A stretch of DNA of 64,000 bases, taken from assembly GCA_013398955.1 (NCBI GenBank), contig VWPU01017854.1:62001-126000 (forward strand), given 5' to 3'. The DNA is from Callaeas wilsoni (taxonomy: Eukaryota; Chordata; Aves; Passeriformes; Callaeidae). Made by a program: the position numbers and the translations under genes. Every line of letters begins with the position of its first letter. The first letter of the stretch is position 1. Shown one piece after another: positions 1-12,500 of the stretch. The notes below the pieces were generated by a model. It had not been told where the DNA came from, did no database searches, and saw nothing but the letters and a program-made list of their open reading frames with translations.

Positions 1-354
1 AAAACTAAGCAGAAAGAGTTAATGACAAATATTCTAAAATGAAGAGATGACAGAGTTTATTTTTCAAATGAAATGAAGAGGTTTGTTGATCTTTCAGAAC
101 AATTCCCAAATTGCTGGTTAGCTGATGTGGCACGTTAAATGTAGAAATTCTTCTACTGCCATGTTGCAAACAAACAGTAGAGAAAGTACATTGAAAACAC
201 TTCTCAGATCCACCCCAGACTACAAAATAAATTGGAGATACTTCTTCCTCTATCAGCAAGAGAAATCACCAATTTTACTGGAGCAAGGAAAAACCCAAAA
301 ATTCGATCTATATCCCATTTGTTAACCAGTGCAGTTTTGTACGTTTCTCCTTAC
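1..354 (-). other. Intron after e39 (incomplete)
   Basis: Starts with donor GTAAGG at 354. AT-rich; no further DST exon, such as the one I would expect to begin GTPIQGSKL, is visible before the window edge. Confidence 0.8.
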
Positions 355-554
355 CTTCGGTGTACTTGTAGTAACAGCTTGTGGGGCAGCTGCCTGGCCA
401 GCTTGACTTGACAGAGAAGTAGATCTGTTGGGGGAAGCACCTCTTGAAGAGGGTCGTGACCTACGGCCCCTTGGTCGGAACGCTGCCATGCTCTGACTGG
501 CACCATCAGCCAAAATGAATTTTTCACGCAGCTCCACGTTTGTCCTCCCTTTGG
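355..554 (-). CDS. DST: DST exon e39, start of basic C-terminal tail (residues 2450-2516)
   Basis: [20 protein letters not shown], then a Ser/Arg/Gly-rich run ([24 protein letters not shown]) to TSTPK; acceptor CTCTTTGCAG, donor AAG|GTAAGG. The tail of spectraplakins is unstructured, basic and microtubule-binding, with EB1-binding sites further along, outside this window. The direct e38-e39 junction matches the shorter known form. Confidence 0.95.
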
Positions 555-3500
555 CTGCAAAGAGAGGTGTTCATTGAGTCAGACATGAAAGTTGTCACAA
601 GGCTGTTTATTGCCATTTTTGCCATGCCAACTCCAACACATTTCAACAATAAATAAAATGCATTACTATGTAATGCATTTATTTTGGACACAGAAGAGTT
701 ATGTGCAGAACTCACTTATTCTAATACTTTATGCCAGCAGGAATGAACCACTGTCAAAGGAAGTCAGCGTGATAATGGAATGCTCAACGTGCTAAATCAT
801 TGTTAATCAATCAACTATTAATACACAGACACAACCTGATGGGCAGTTTTGCTAACTCTACAGCTATTCATAATAAATAATACTTGCTTGGATGTTCTAG
901 AAGAAATAGCTAAATACAAATTACAGGAAAGCAGCAAATATATTTATTCAAAACTATGAAGTTATGTAGTTTGGCAACATGCAATGATGAACATAAAACC
1001 CAAACTATGATGAGGTAATTGGTGGCTAAGCACTCACACACACATACAAACACACATATGAGAGAATGCTCTGCATGAATAAATGCAAGACATGTTAGCA
1101 TTTAACTCTGTCAGTGTGAATGACAATTGTTTTTGAAACACTCTTCAAGCGTGTCAAAAAAATTAGCTTGCAAAGCACCAGCCCATGTAGGAACATGTTA
1201 AGCTAAATATGATGGGTGAAGCATATAGTTCAAAGTATATATATATTAAAAAAAGTGGGAAGGAAATGAAGAGAGAGAAGAGGAGGAGAAGGAGACAAAG
1301 AGAGGGGTTTGCCAACCTATAGTAGGCTGAGTGGTAATTGAAGAGTTTGATTCCGAACGTAACATTTTACTCCCGTGATGATGAACTAGAAAAAATGACA
1401 CAGGACATGGGTCACATTAAAGAAAATCGTTAGCAGGAGAAGAAATCAAGTACAGCAGCTGCATATGCAAGAGACTTGGAGCACCAGGCCAAAAGACAGG
1501 ACTTGAGCAAAAGCTGTCCCTAAGTGCTCTGAGGTGAGTTCTCAAAGGTATCCTAGGCAAAAAGGTGTTAGGTGTTTGGACAGACTTGGCTACAGTCCCA
1601 AGTATCTGCTGACATAAAGAAGTAATACAAGCTAAAGTGATTTTATATGACTAGGTGCATAGTCATAGTTCTAAAGCTGTTTATGACAACAGCTTTTTGC
1701 AATGTGATTATCTGAATACACGAGGAGCACTTGGTGGAAATGCAAATTTGCTAGGTGAAGTGGTTTAGGTAAAGTTTGAACCTGCATCACTGAGTTCAAC
1801 CAGACAAAGATTAGGTATCAATGCACAACGTCCAGTGACATTGATTTTACAGAGACCAGTATTCTTTAGACCCACTGTGTTGATATCTGTTCACATATAG
1901 CCAAGAAAAAGTGTCCTTCTTTATTGCTTTCTACTCCTATTCCTCAAAAGTGCAGAGCAGTAGAAAATAAAATGTGCCTCAAAAGATCTGGCTTCATTGA
2001 ACGGGTTCTCAGGCCTCTTGACAGGTAGACTGTTGCAATTCATTCCTAGGCTGACACTGAGAGATACAATACTTAATCACTATCCAATTAATTTATTGGA
2101 ATACCTTATTACAGTGCTCAGTACTGTCTATAGTGTACTGAGAAAACAGCACATCTGATGCAATGCCCTGGAGGGCTCAGTGACAGAGCACTCCCTGCTT
2201 CCCGGAGCACAACGTCCTCCAGACCGGAACATTTTCCACTTGCTTTGTATAAGACTCAGGGCTCTACTAAGTGCTTCTGGGGAAGATGCCAAGGAAAAGA
2301 CAAGGTTAAAAAGGTAGAGACTGAAAGACTGGGAACAGTCACTGGCCAGAGGTTTTTGTGGTGGTGGTGTTACTCATCAATACAATTGTCTTATTTTGAT
2401 TATTGTGTTGCTGAGAAAGTTTTATTGGACATTTTTGTGTGCTATTTCTGCCAAGTCATACAAGCCACTTACATGCCAAAAAGTCTATCTGGGCTAAGTT
2501 CAGTTCTTACTTACACCACTGTAACACTGAAGGAACTGTGCAGAAGACATCACAGTTTTTCCAGACATACATCAGTGCAACCAAAGAGGATATCAACCAT
2601 GTGATTTCAAGTTCACAAAAACGTGACATTTAGTGAGATGATGTTTACAACAACTGGCATTTTATACAAGTCGATCTCCATCTTGAGACAATGAATGGTG
2701 ACTGCATCCAACTAATATGCTGCAAGTCTTTAACAGTTCTGTTACATACCACGGCAAGGATCATTTTTCACTAAGAACTCATCAAGTGCCATCCAGCCAC
2801 CTCCAACACGGACCATGACCGTACTTCTTAGGATACGAACAAGGCGCAGTTGTTGAGAGTCACCAAACTGCAATAAAAATCAAATGACAGTCTGAGGTTC
2901 TCAGGCATTCAGATGCAGTTCAACACTGATAGGTTAAAAAAATCAGACCTTTAAAAATGTTTATTTTGATATTTAATTATTAGTAAAGGCTAAAAAAAAT
3001 CAATTTGTTTATGCAGATTATTAAAGCTGTTAAGATTTCAAATCAGATGGCACTGCATTAATCAAAAGAAGATGGCAGGATGGTAAGAAAAACTCAGGTT
3101 TAATTTTATGCTTGATTCTCAAATGTCTGAGGTCATAAAAGAAGCAAAATTAGTAGTACATTATTTAATTGGTTACAGTCTGCTTTTGTGCAAATTAATG
3201 AAGACCTATTTGCATTATTTCAGTGGTAAAATCTTAAGCAATCACTCTTCCACAACAGTCTTGATTTTTAATGTTGTCAGCTGAAAGGAAGGCAGCATCG
3301 CTTCAAACAATCAGTATATGGTCTGGAAATTCAATGTGTTATGAGTGTTGCACAGTTCTATCAATTGATTCATCTGTGGGAATATTTTCAGGTATAGCAC
3401 TACAGTGCTGACACCGCTTACCTATTAGCAAGGTGCATGGGGGGAAGGGAACATTAAAGAAGCAATGAATGATTAATAACTATCACTGTGTTTGTCATTC

Positions 3501-6500
3501 CTCTGTCTACACATTGTTCTTCAGAATTCAGAGATGCACAACAATCTGTTTCATACTAAGTTTCTGTATGAGTCCATTCTTCCTTTGGGGTGATGGCCAG
3601 GTCTAATGTATATTTTGCTCTTGAAACCTGTGTGACAAAATCTGTACGCGGTACCTTCGCTCAAATTCAGATCGAAGAAAGCATGACCAAAATGTTGACC
3701 TCACAATCTCAAGAAAACTAACCAGAAAAATTCAGTACTTTTTAGCCAGCACTACTAAAATATTTTGATACCAGATCACTAGGCTAAGTGCAGTGCACTC
3801 TCACACAAACATGCAGAGCACTCACTAAAACCAATGGGAGTCGAATGCGCCTCTTTGGGACAACCTCTGACCCTTGGAGAAGGCTGGCCATAATTCAACG
3901 GTACCTACTTGCTCCAGTGAGGGGACTGAACAAACCACACAACAAACGTGCTCCCTTACTTGTTAGATGACTTTAGTTGTTTGACTGCTCAAGCCAAGAA
4001 GAGAGAATAAGTTTAAAGGAATATTACTTTTAGGAACCAAACAAAAGCAAAGCTTGCTTCTTAATTCAATAATAAATCGTATTTGTTATAAGTAAGAACA
4101 TTCACATGAGCATTATTTGTAAGGGTTTTTTAATAATGCATCCAATATGTGCCAAACAAAGAACCATTTTATATACATAGATCAAAGTTTTTTTAAAAAG
4201 GCGTCCAAATTAATGCTGTTTATTTTCATTGGCTTGTTCCTACCAAAATTTTTTTCTAGTGATTCTGAACATAGTATCTTTCTTCTTTTATTTTTTTCCC
4301 ATCACAGCCCAATTAGTCAGTTAGACCCCATCAAGCAACTATACCAGGGGTCAAATACAGTGTGCTTTGGAAACTGCCCACCTAGCTGCGGTTAGTTCAG
4401 AAAGTGGGGCTGGAAAGGAACACAGTAATACAACAGTATCTATCTATCAGGGCATTTCTTCTTATGGTAACAGTTAATTTCCTTCCTAAAATAGCCTGGA
4501 TACCAACTTTCTTTAAGCAGTATTTAACATTGTTTCAAATAACCAGAGGTAAAAACATAAAGGAGTTTAAGCTACAAAAAGGCCTGTTCTTGACAATAGC
4601 CTGTAGGTGCCGTTCTGCATCAGTAGGAGTTAGATGCTCTCAAGAAATGCTCTATGTTTGCCAGATCTGAGAGTACTGATGACAGATAAGAGGATTAACA
4701 TAATTTCAAACAGCTCTTTCAAAGAGAGACTTGTTCTATATGTGGAAAATATTTTAAATTATTGCTTAGATATATTGCTTGAGGCATGTGGCAAGATTAT
4801 CCACTGCTCTGTGCTTTCTTCTATAGTTCAACAGGCTCTGCTAGTAAACAAGAGTGCACCCAGATTTTCAACATTTTGAGATTTAAAATGGCTATTGCCG
4901 TTAACCCTAGTGTGTCCAGAATGAATTACACCCATTATTGCCTTTTTAAAAGCATAAGACAGTAACAGTATCTGATACCTGGTTTGCATAAGGTGTTTCC
5001 ATTCTTACTGGGCAGATGTGATTTAGCACTTCAGGAAGCTGTTCATCAGTGTGTAGCACAGGAGTAAGGGCTGGGTAGCCTTTCCTCCTGAGGGAGGACT
5101 CACCAGTGACCCAGCTGACACAAAGTATTCTTAAACACAGCTCCAATACACTATAGACTTGCCATAGCTCCTTGAAAACACTTTGGGAGAGGGATGAGTC
5201 TAAATGGGAACAGCAATTTCATTTTGCCTATTTCCAAAACATGTATTCAACGATTCACTGTGTTAGTACATAAAATAATAATTGTCAGCTAGGTTCTTAA
5301 TTAGTCTGCTTGATTGTGTAGAGACTGTACCTTTTTTTTGCAAAGATGAAAGTAGTTTTTGTGCAATTTGTAATAAATAAGTGATAAGACACTGGGATCT
5401 GTTTACCATGATTAGCCTGTAATCAAATAGCCTAAAAAAGACTTTACAGAATTTTGAAGGATTTGACTATAAAACTGAAAACCGATTAGATAATCATAAT
5501 CTCTACAACTGCAGTTTAAATGCTCGAGACTTTTTACTATGGGAATTGCTGCTGACCATTATCTGGTTCCTTTGAAAGTAATCTCCTTAATGAGGAAAAT
5601 GGCCAAAGAAAGCAGGTGAGGGATTGTAGAGGAGGGATCCTGAGACAAGGAATGCTCCATAGCATTTAAAGAAATACCACAGCTGACCAGCAATGAATTA
5701 GCTGAAAATGAAAGGATGGCAAGAAGACTGACCATTGCAAGCTTAAATCACTATGCGTTAGAAAAGGGGGGAGAAAAAAAAAAAAAGAGATGGAAAGAAA
5801 ATTAAATTTTAAATTTTTTTTTTTTTGTTGTTTTAAAAAAGAAAAAAAAGAAACTTCGTAACACATTCCACTGGTTTATACCTGATTTCCCAGGAAGAAC
5901 TGATAAGAAATGAAAAATGGAAGAAAGACACGATTAGTTTACAGGAAATTCTCTACATGACCTAGAACACATGCAAACTACCACATTAGACATTCTAAAT
6001 AAAGTGTCTACTTGAGAGATGAGCAGATAGCTAGCCATCCAGAGACTGAATATTAGAAAATATTCAAGGCCTTCGTTTCCTTCCCATTGCTGTTTCTGTG
6101 GTCTTTTAAAATCTACAAGTACTTATTGATCTCTCTTAGCCAAATATTGCATATTTTACCTGAAATTGTTCTTGTTATTGAATCCAGGGGTAGTACATCT
6201 TTCTCTACTGTGTGATATTTATTTTTCTGTGATCTAAAATAATTCTGTAGGTATCTAACACTTTGCTTATACTTCAGAAGTATGCGTGTTCCAAGAAAAT
6301 GACAAAAGAGTGTAAAAATGGTTGAATACAATCTTTGGTAAAAGATTTTTGAAGTACAACACAATACCACAAGAAAATATCAGTCACTGTTTTAATCAAA
6401 CTAATAGAAAATCAGCTACAGTTTAAACACTTAAGGTATCCAGGCAAAAAGACCAGCTTTTGAGGATATATTGTATGTATGTACGTATGTGTATGGGTGT

Positions 6501-9500
6501 GTGCAGTTAGCTCTTAAAAATTCCTATGATTGAAAACAGCTTCAGTAGTTTAAGTGAAAATAAATACAAGCAGCAGCAATTTTCCATATTTTTAGTATAT
6601 ATGTTCTAACAAGAAAAGAAAAATTCAGACAATCCTAAAGAAAATGTGTAATTGTCATACAAGATAGTTGTGAATTCATATAGCCTAATTCCTTGCATAA
6701 ACCATGTCATAGGAAGAAAGCTGAAAGAACTGAGATCCTTAAAAGTCTTACCCTGTACTTGTTATCCCCAATCTGTTCCACTTGAAACCGTTTCGCACAT
6801 TTACATTTCGCTACCTGCCTTGTAACCTGCAAAAAAACCACAACAGGATAATTACTGTAAATATCACATGCCTAAAGATCTGTGTACCTAGTAAACTTCA
6901 AATTAAATAGGAGTGAAAACAAAATTAATTATTATAGAATGTGACTCCAGTAGAACAGAATGCAACCTAAGAAACCAGAGAATGTACCTCATCTTCAATT
7001 TTGTCAGCATCTGTGAGAGGCTTGTATGCATCTTTGTTTGGATGAAGAGCTGCTACAAATTCATAATAGTCAATATATCCATCACCATCTCTATCAAAAA
7101 TGTCTGCAACAGCACTCATTTCAAGTCGGCTTGTAGGGAATTCTGCAGGACAAAGACAACAACACAAATTTCTTGGCTTTTCAATCTCATTATGATGAGA
7201 GGCTTTATCATAAATATTAAAAGGTGATTAGGCATTTGGTGACAGATAGTGCTTATCAAAAAAATAAGGACATTCAAACAAGTGAAGGAATATTTCTGAA
7301 AAAAACCAATCTGAATCTGCAGTGTTACCCAGACATTGGATTAAAATGAGTACCATAGTATGGCTTGAAGACAGACACAAAAGCAAGGGCACAGATTAAA
7401 CTGTAAAATACATGGTGGAGGGGTGGGGGGAAGGGGTGGGAGGAGATGTGTGTTAACATTTTGACCTTCAAAGTGCATAAAATACCAGAAATTAACAAGA
7501 TAAATAGTTAGTGAGGAAAGGTCAAGCAAGCATTTCAGTGCTGATTAAATCTGGAATGTGAAGCCGTCCCAATGCAGATCCGTGCATGGTGTTTCATGAA
7601 GCCCTTCTTCAGACCAAGTTCACAGCAGCTGAGTATTAACCCGCACAGAGATTCTCGACGAAATGGTCAAAGAAAATTTGAATGTGAAGGGATTATATCA
7701 GGAGTGTTTGGCAGTCATAATAAATTGATACCAACTGAGTTAAAAGAGTAAACTATTTAACCTCTTGGTGGTATCAGTTTTTTTTCATGGACTTTTGTTA
7801 ATTCAAGCAAAACAGCAATATCCACATATAGTGATTTTTTACTGCCTTTCCTAAAGCAGGGGGAAAATATACACTGTACAACATTCTCCTACTGAGTAAC
7901 ACTAAAACGAAATGCTGGAAGCAGCCCAATTCTAAATCATTACTGTCCAAAGCAAAAGTCTCCATGATCTGAAGATAAAGGATTATTTTAACTATTAGAT
8001 CCTTATCTGTTATGAGTCTGTTCCTAAAAGGAAATATGATCACATATATGATGTAGAAGAATTACATTACCACCATCTGTGCATACCTAAGGAATACCGA
8101 TCCATCAAGAAAGCTAGGAAATTTCCTTTCCTAGCTTGATCGCTTGGCATTTTAAGCCTTATTTTATAGGTATATGAATATTGTTATGGCTCATGGAAAC
8201 ACTGATTTCAAATATTACACTGTTTCTTTCTATAACTGAAACTACTCCATGCAAGTTCTTTAATAAAAATCATATGATCCTATGCACTGAGTTTGAAAAT
8301 CATCTGTAGGTTATATAAGGTACTTTTTACTATTATGAGTAATCAATCAAAAAGTAATTGTTGAATTAGCTAGTGTACTGTAGGAATGACAATCTGAGTT
8401 CAGTAAACCAGCAAACTACAAATTAGACAATAATATAACTGTGACATTTATAACCTGATTCACAATGTAAAATAACTAGAAAGAGTTTCTAGATTCTAGA
8501 AATATTTTCAAGTAAAATAATTGCAAAGTAATAATATTTAATAAATTCAAAAGGGAAATCTGTGACCTTCTAACACAATAAACTGCATAGTGTACACTAT
8601 CTAGACAATAAGACTTCATGAGATGTTTGCTCCAAGTTCAACATTACGTTAATTTTAAAACTTACTTGAAGAAAGAATTCCATCAATAAATTCCTGTCTT
8701 GTAATCTTTCCATCCTGATCTTTATCAATCCTCCTAAAGAAGTCCATCACACGAGACTTCTTATGGTTCATCCATCGCATGTATTTTTTCCTCCAAATAT
8801 CAAAATCAAAGTTGGCAAATTCTCTTAGCTTAATAAAAAACAGAAAGAACTTTTTTCAGCTGAAATCCATCAATCTAGAACATCAATGATATAGATACCA
8901 TCTGCGTTTTGTTGAATAATTGATACTTTGAGGAGCATTTTAAATACACAAGCATTTTAAATATCTCAACTCTCCTGATTTAAAATGAGGATGATAGCTG
9001 TTAAAGCACATTAAAGCACATGTATCACAGTGTTTTCAGTTAGCTGTGTCATACAATACAACAAATATGAAAGTTGTTTACACTATTAGAATTTAATCCA
9101 GGGTAAAGAAAATTATTCAAAAAGTATGTATATTCTGTACAGTGCTTTTCTGACCTCTTCAAGTCTGTCCAAAGCATCATTAAGTTTTCTTCTTCTTTCC
9201 AAGGCCAGAAGCCAAACTTGCTGCCATTTGCTGACTAAAAGGTTTACCCGTGGATTCTTGGTTTCAATTTGTGCCTGGGCTGCTGACGGATAAATGCCTG
9301 GCGTTGGGGAACGCTTTCCTGTTAAAATGCGATAAAATGCACAGGGCTCACCCAGTTCAAACAAAACAAACGTTCACATGAAATGCGCTTGACCTTCCCA
9401 AAATTATTCCTTCCTGTCCCCAAATAAGGAGGTCATACCCCAAGATGATTCCATGTAGTGGGATATTTTTTTCCTTTTTTTTACCATTGCTGGGGAACAA

Positions 9501-12500
9501 CCCAGTGGTGGTTACAGTCTCTTTTATCTAGCCAGAAGCAGCTAGTAAGGGCTCCACTAGTCAAGCTGCACGGTTTACATTAGAGCTTCATAAATCTCTC
9601 AGAGTTGCAAAGTAAACAACCTCATTTTAGAAGCAGGTTCCATGCATGGGTAAGGATAAAATACAATGGGTAAGTATATCTAAAAATACAAAAAGCAATT
9701 TCCTCACTTGATGATTCACTTTCCATTCAACTTCACTGAATACACTTCTGACTGGATTAACATAGTTTTACAGACAGTAAGAGCACAACTTTGTCTTTAT
9801 ATCTCTCTATGAAGTTGTTTGCACTTCCAGATAATGGTAGATTTGCAAAGACCCAGCATGTACTTGCTCTTGGAAGTTTAAGGGCACAGGAAAGGCTGCA
9901 CACTTTAAAAACAGCTATTCATGAAGATTAGGACAAAATGTAAAAATACATGTCTGCTCTGAGAAATTTCCTTACAATTTATAAAAAATGAGAGATAATT
10001 AGAAAAGTCAGCCAAGAGAATTTTATCCTGTTTCACTAGAAGTTAATCAAACCTATTAGATTATTAGCAATCTGTAAACTTTCTAGATAGAGCAACGGTA
10101 GGTGTGACACACCCCAAAATAGGCTGTTACTTACTTCCTGCTCTCCCCTTATCAAGGACAGGAATATGAGATTGTACTGGAGAGGGTTCAAGTGCTTTCC
10201 TTTTATAGGTCTTTGTAACTTTATCCACATCAGGCTGTTTTCTGGTCATTTCTTCCATGAATGTCTGCAATCAGATAGAGGAGATCTTAATTAACAATAC
10301 ACAACAGTAACCACAGGAATGAAAAACATACACAATAGCAAAACACCAAAGTTAAAAAGAAACGCACAGAAAGACACTTATAATGCCAGCCTCACAAAAT
10401 AGACACAGATAATTGTATATAAGAAAAATCAGCAGTATAAGCTTTTAAGATCACTATGGCCTGGCTGTTAAAAGAATCTAAAAACCAATCTGTCAAACTC
10501 CTTTATTAACTGCATATGGTGAGATGATATATAACAGAATTTTGCCTCCAAGATCCTGCTGTCCAGACTGCAGTTCACAGAAGTGAGACAGCTCTGGCGT
10601 GTAAGCTGGGGTAAGTCTATGAGCATTCACTACACCAGCCGCTCCCTCTGGCACTTCACAAACCTATTTTTGAAACCCCATCAGTAAAGCCACACTGCAA
10701 CACCAGATCTAAGGTGGCAGCACTATCATACATTTCATGTGGGTTTTCTTTTATTCCTAGTATTATCCTCTCTTGTATTCAATTATTTTAAGAAAAAAAA
10801 CAAAGGAGATTTGCACTTGATCACGAATCCTAGCTGAGATGTGAGCCCCATGTGAGTGACACATGCCACGTAATAATCCTTACCTGATGTTCAGCTATAA
10901 GGGCTTTAACTTCCTCAATCTCCTGGGGGATAACCTCTTTATCTTTTTCAGTTAGCGTAGTCTCTGCCCACTGCAACCAGGACAGCAAGGCTTCCAGCAG
11001 TTCTTGGTTAGCAATAAGTGCAGCCAGAGCTCCTGCCAGTCTCTGTTGATGTTGTTTAGCCCACGCTAAGACCTTGACAAAGGAACCAATATGTGAGTAT
11101 GTGCACATCTGAAACTCTTCACAAAGTATTTTAAGTTGCTCTGCTAACTGTAAACCCAGAGCTACTTCTTCGGCCTACTGATGTTTGAATATCAAAGGTG
11201 TTAAATGGGGTGGCTGATCACTAACAGTAGTTAGGTAACTAGAATTCCTAGTTCAACACATTTCTTCTGCAGATATTCAGGATTAGGTGCTGCTAAACAC
11301 AGTAAGTAGCACATTCAGGCAACATATTACGAATTTTAACTACATGTGAGAATTAGTGAATCACACAGGATTTGGTGTCAGTTTTCCTCTCGGGCATTCC
11401 TGAAGCCATACTTTGCTATCACCAGTATTTTGGTTTTCTTTAAGCTTAATATAAAACAGAAAATATCACCTTAACACATGAGGGTACAACCTACCTGTAG
11501 CCACTTAAAACACTTAGATATTTTCTAGATTAAGAATATGTTGGACTGAAATCCTCTCTAATGTAATCAGAAAATCCTTCACATTTGCCCCGTATTTTTT
11601 TCTTTGTAACTTTTCTGTTTCCCCCTAGAAACTATTGGCTTTCCTCATATGGGAAGTGTCAAGACAGTATTTCCTTTAATACATACAAACAAAGAAGCTT
11701 GACCATCTGTTTTAGCTCTTAAAGCCCTGTAAGTTGGGAAAGAAAGCCTAGGGAAGCACGGTATTCACATCCATCACCATGGGTATTTTAAATGTTTAGT
11801 TCTCAACAGCTGGATCATTTCCTCACAGTGTAACTACCATGTTAGTTGTCAGCTATGTTCTAATCGAAGATGGGCTGCTGCAATGAAGATGGTTCAACAT
11901 ATACTGACCTCTTCAAACCTGGCTCTGATGATTGTTATCCAGTGCTTAATGGTGGTGATGGAGTCTGGGTGGCAGATAGCCAGAATAGCTTCTCCCATAC
12001 CTGTTGCCTTATTCAGTTCTGCCTTTTTCTCTTCCAGTTTCTTCATAAATTCCTAAAACAGAGGTAATAATTAATTAGATGCTGACAAAATTTGCAAGAG
12101 AAATTTGAGTGCATAATCTGGAAGGTCATGAGCCTCTTGACTGCTCAAGCACTTTCAACTTGCAAGAGGCAAGTTTCCCTTGTATGAGAAAAGCTTAAAA
12201 TGTTTTAAAAGCCTATTCCACATGAAGTACTAAACAAAGCTCTAAAAACTTATCCCAGCTTGCCACTCCTTAAAAACCCACCATACTCCAAATACTTGAA
12301 AGATGCATCCCTTTAATTAAAAAAAAAAAAAAAAAAACAACAAAGGAAAATCACAGCATTTAGAAGTGCTGTAAACCAGCTATATGATGGTTAGAATCAC
12401 TATTGGCAACATTTCAATGACTTGGTTAGTCAGTTACAGTAATTTTTCATAATAAACTGTCAAGCTCCTACCAGGGGCTGGAAATGTCCAACTATAATTG

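Larger units (their letters stand above)
555..2749 (-). other. Intron e38-e39
   Basis: AT-rich, with a CA-rich simple repeat near 1031-1056 and a purine-rich tract at about 1257-1307. No exon matching the longer human form (HHHGSKML...) was found by eye. A 148-codon open frame on the plus strand has no recognisable features. Confidence 0.75.
2868..6751 (-). other. Intron e37-e38, containing the microexon
   Basis: Interrupted by the FFLGNQ microexon at 5882-5899. Just beside it, on its downstream side in the transcript, lies an A/T homopolymer-rich stretch (5764-5849). A TATG/TG repeat lies at 6471-6504. Otherwise plain. Confidence 0.75.
7143..8665 (-). other. Intron e35-e36
   Basis: Holds a G-quadruplex motif at 7420-7440 and a hairpin near 8105-8140, both listed separately. 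Remainder AT-rich. Confidence 0.75.

Noticed and set aside
2158..2604. 148-codon plus-strand open frame
   Set aside because: Lies in a DST intron; no domain, no recognisable homology, biased composition and no splice support.
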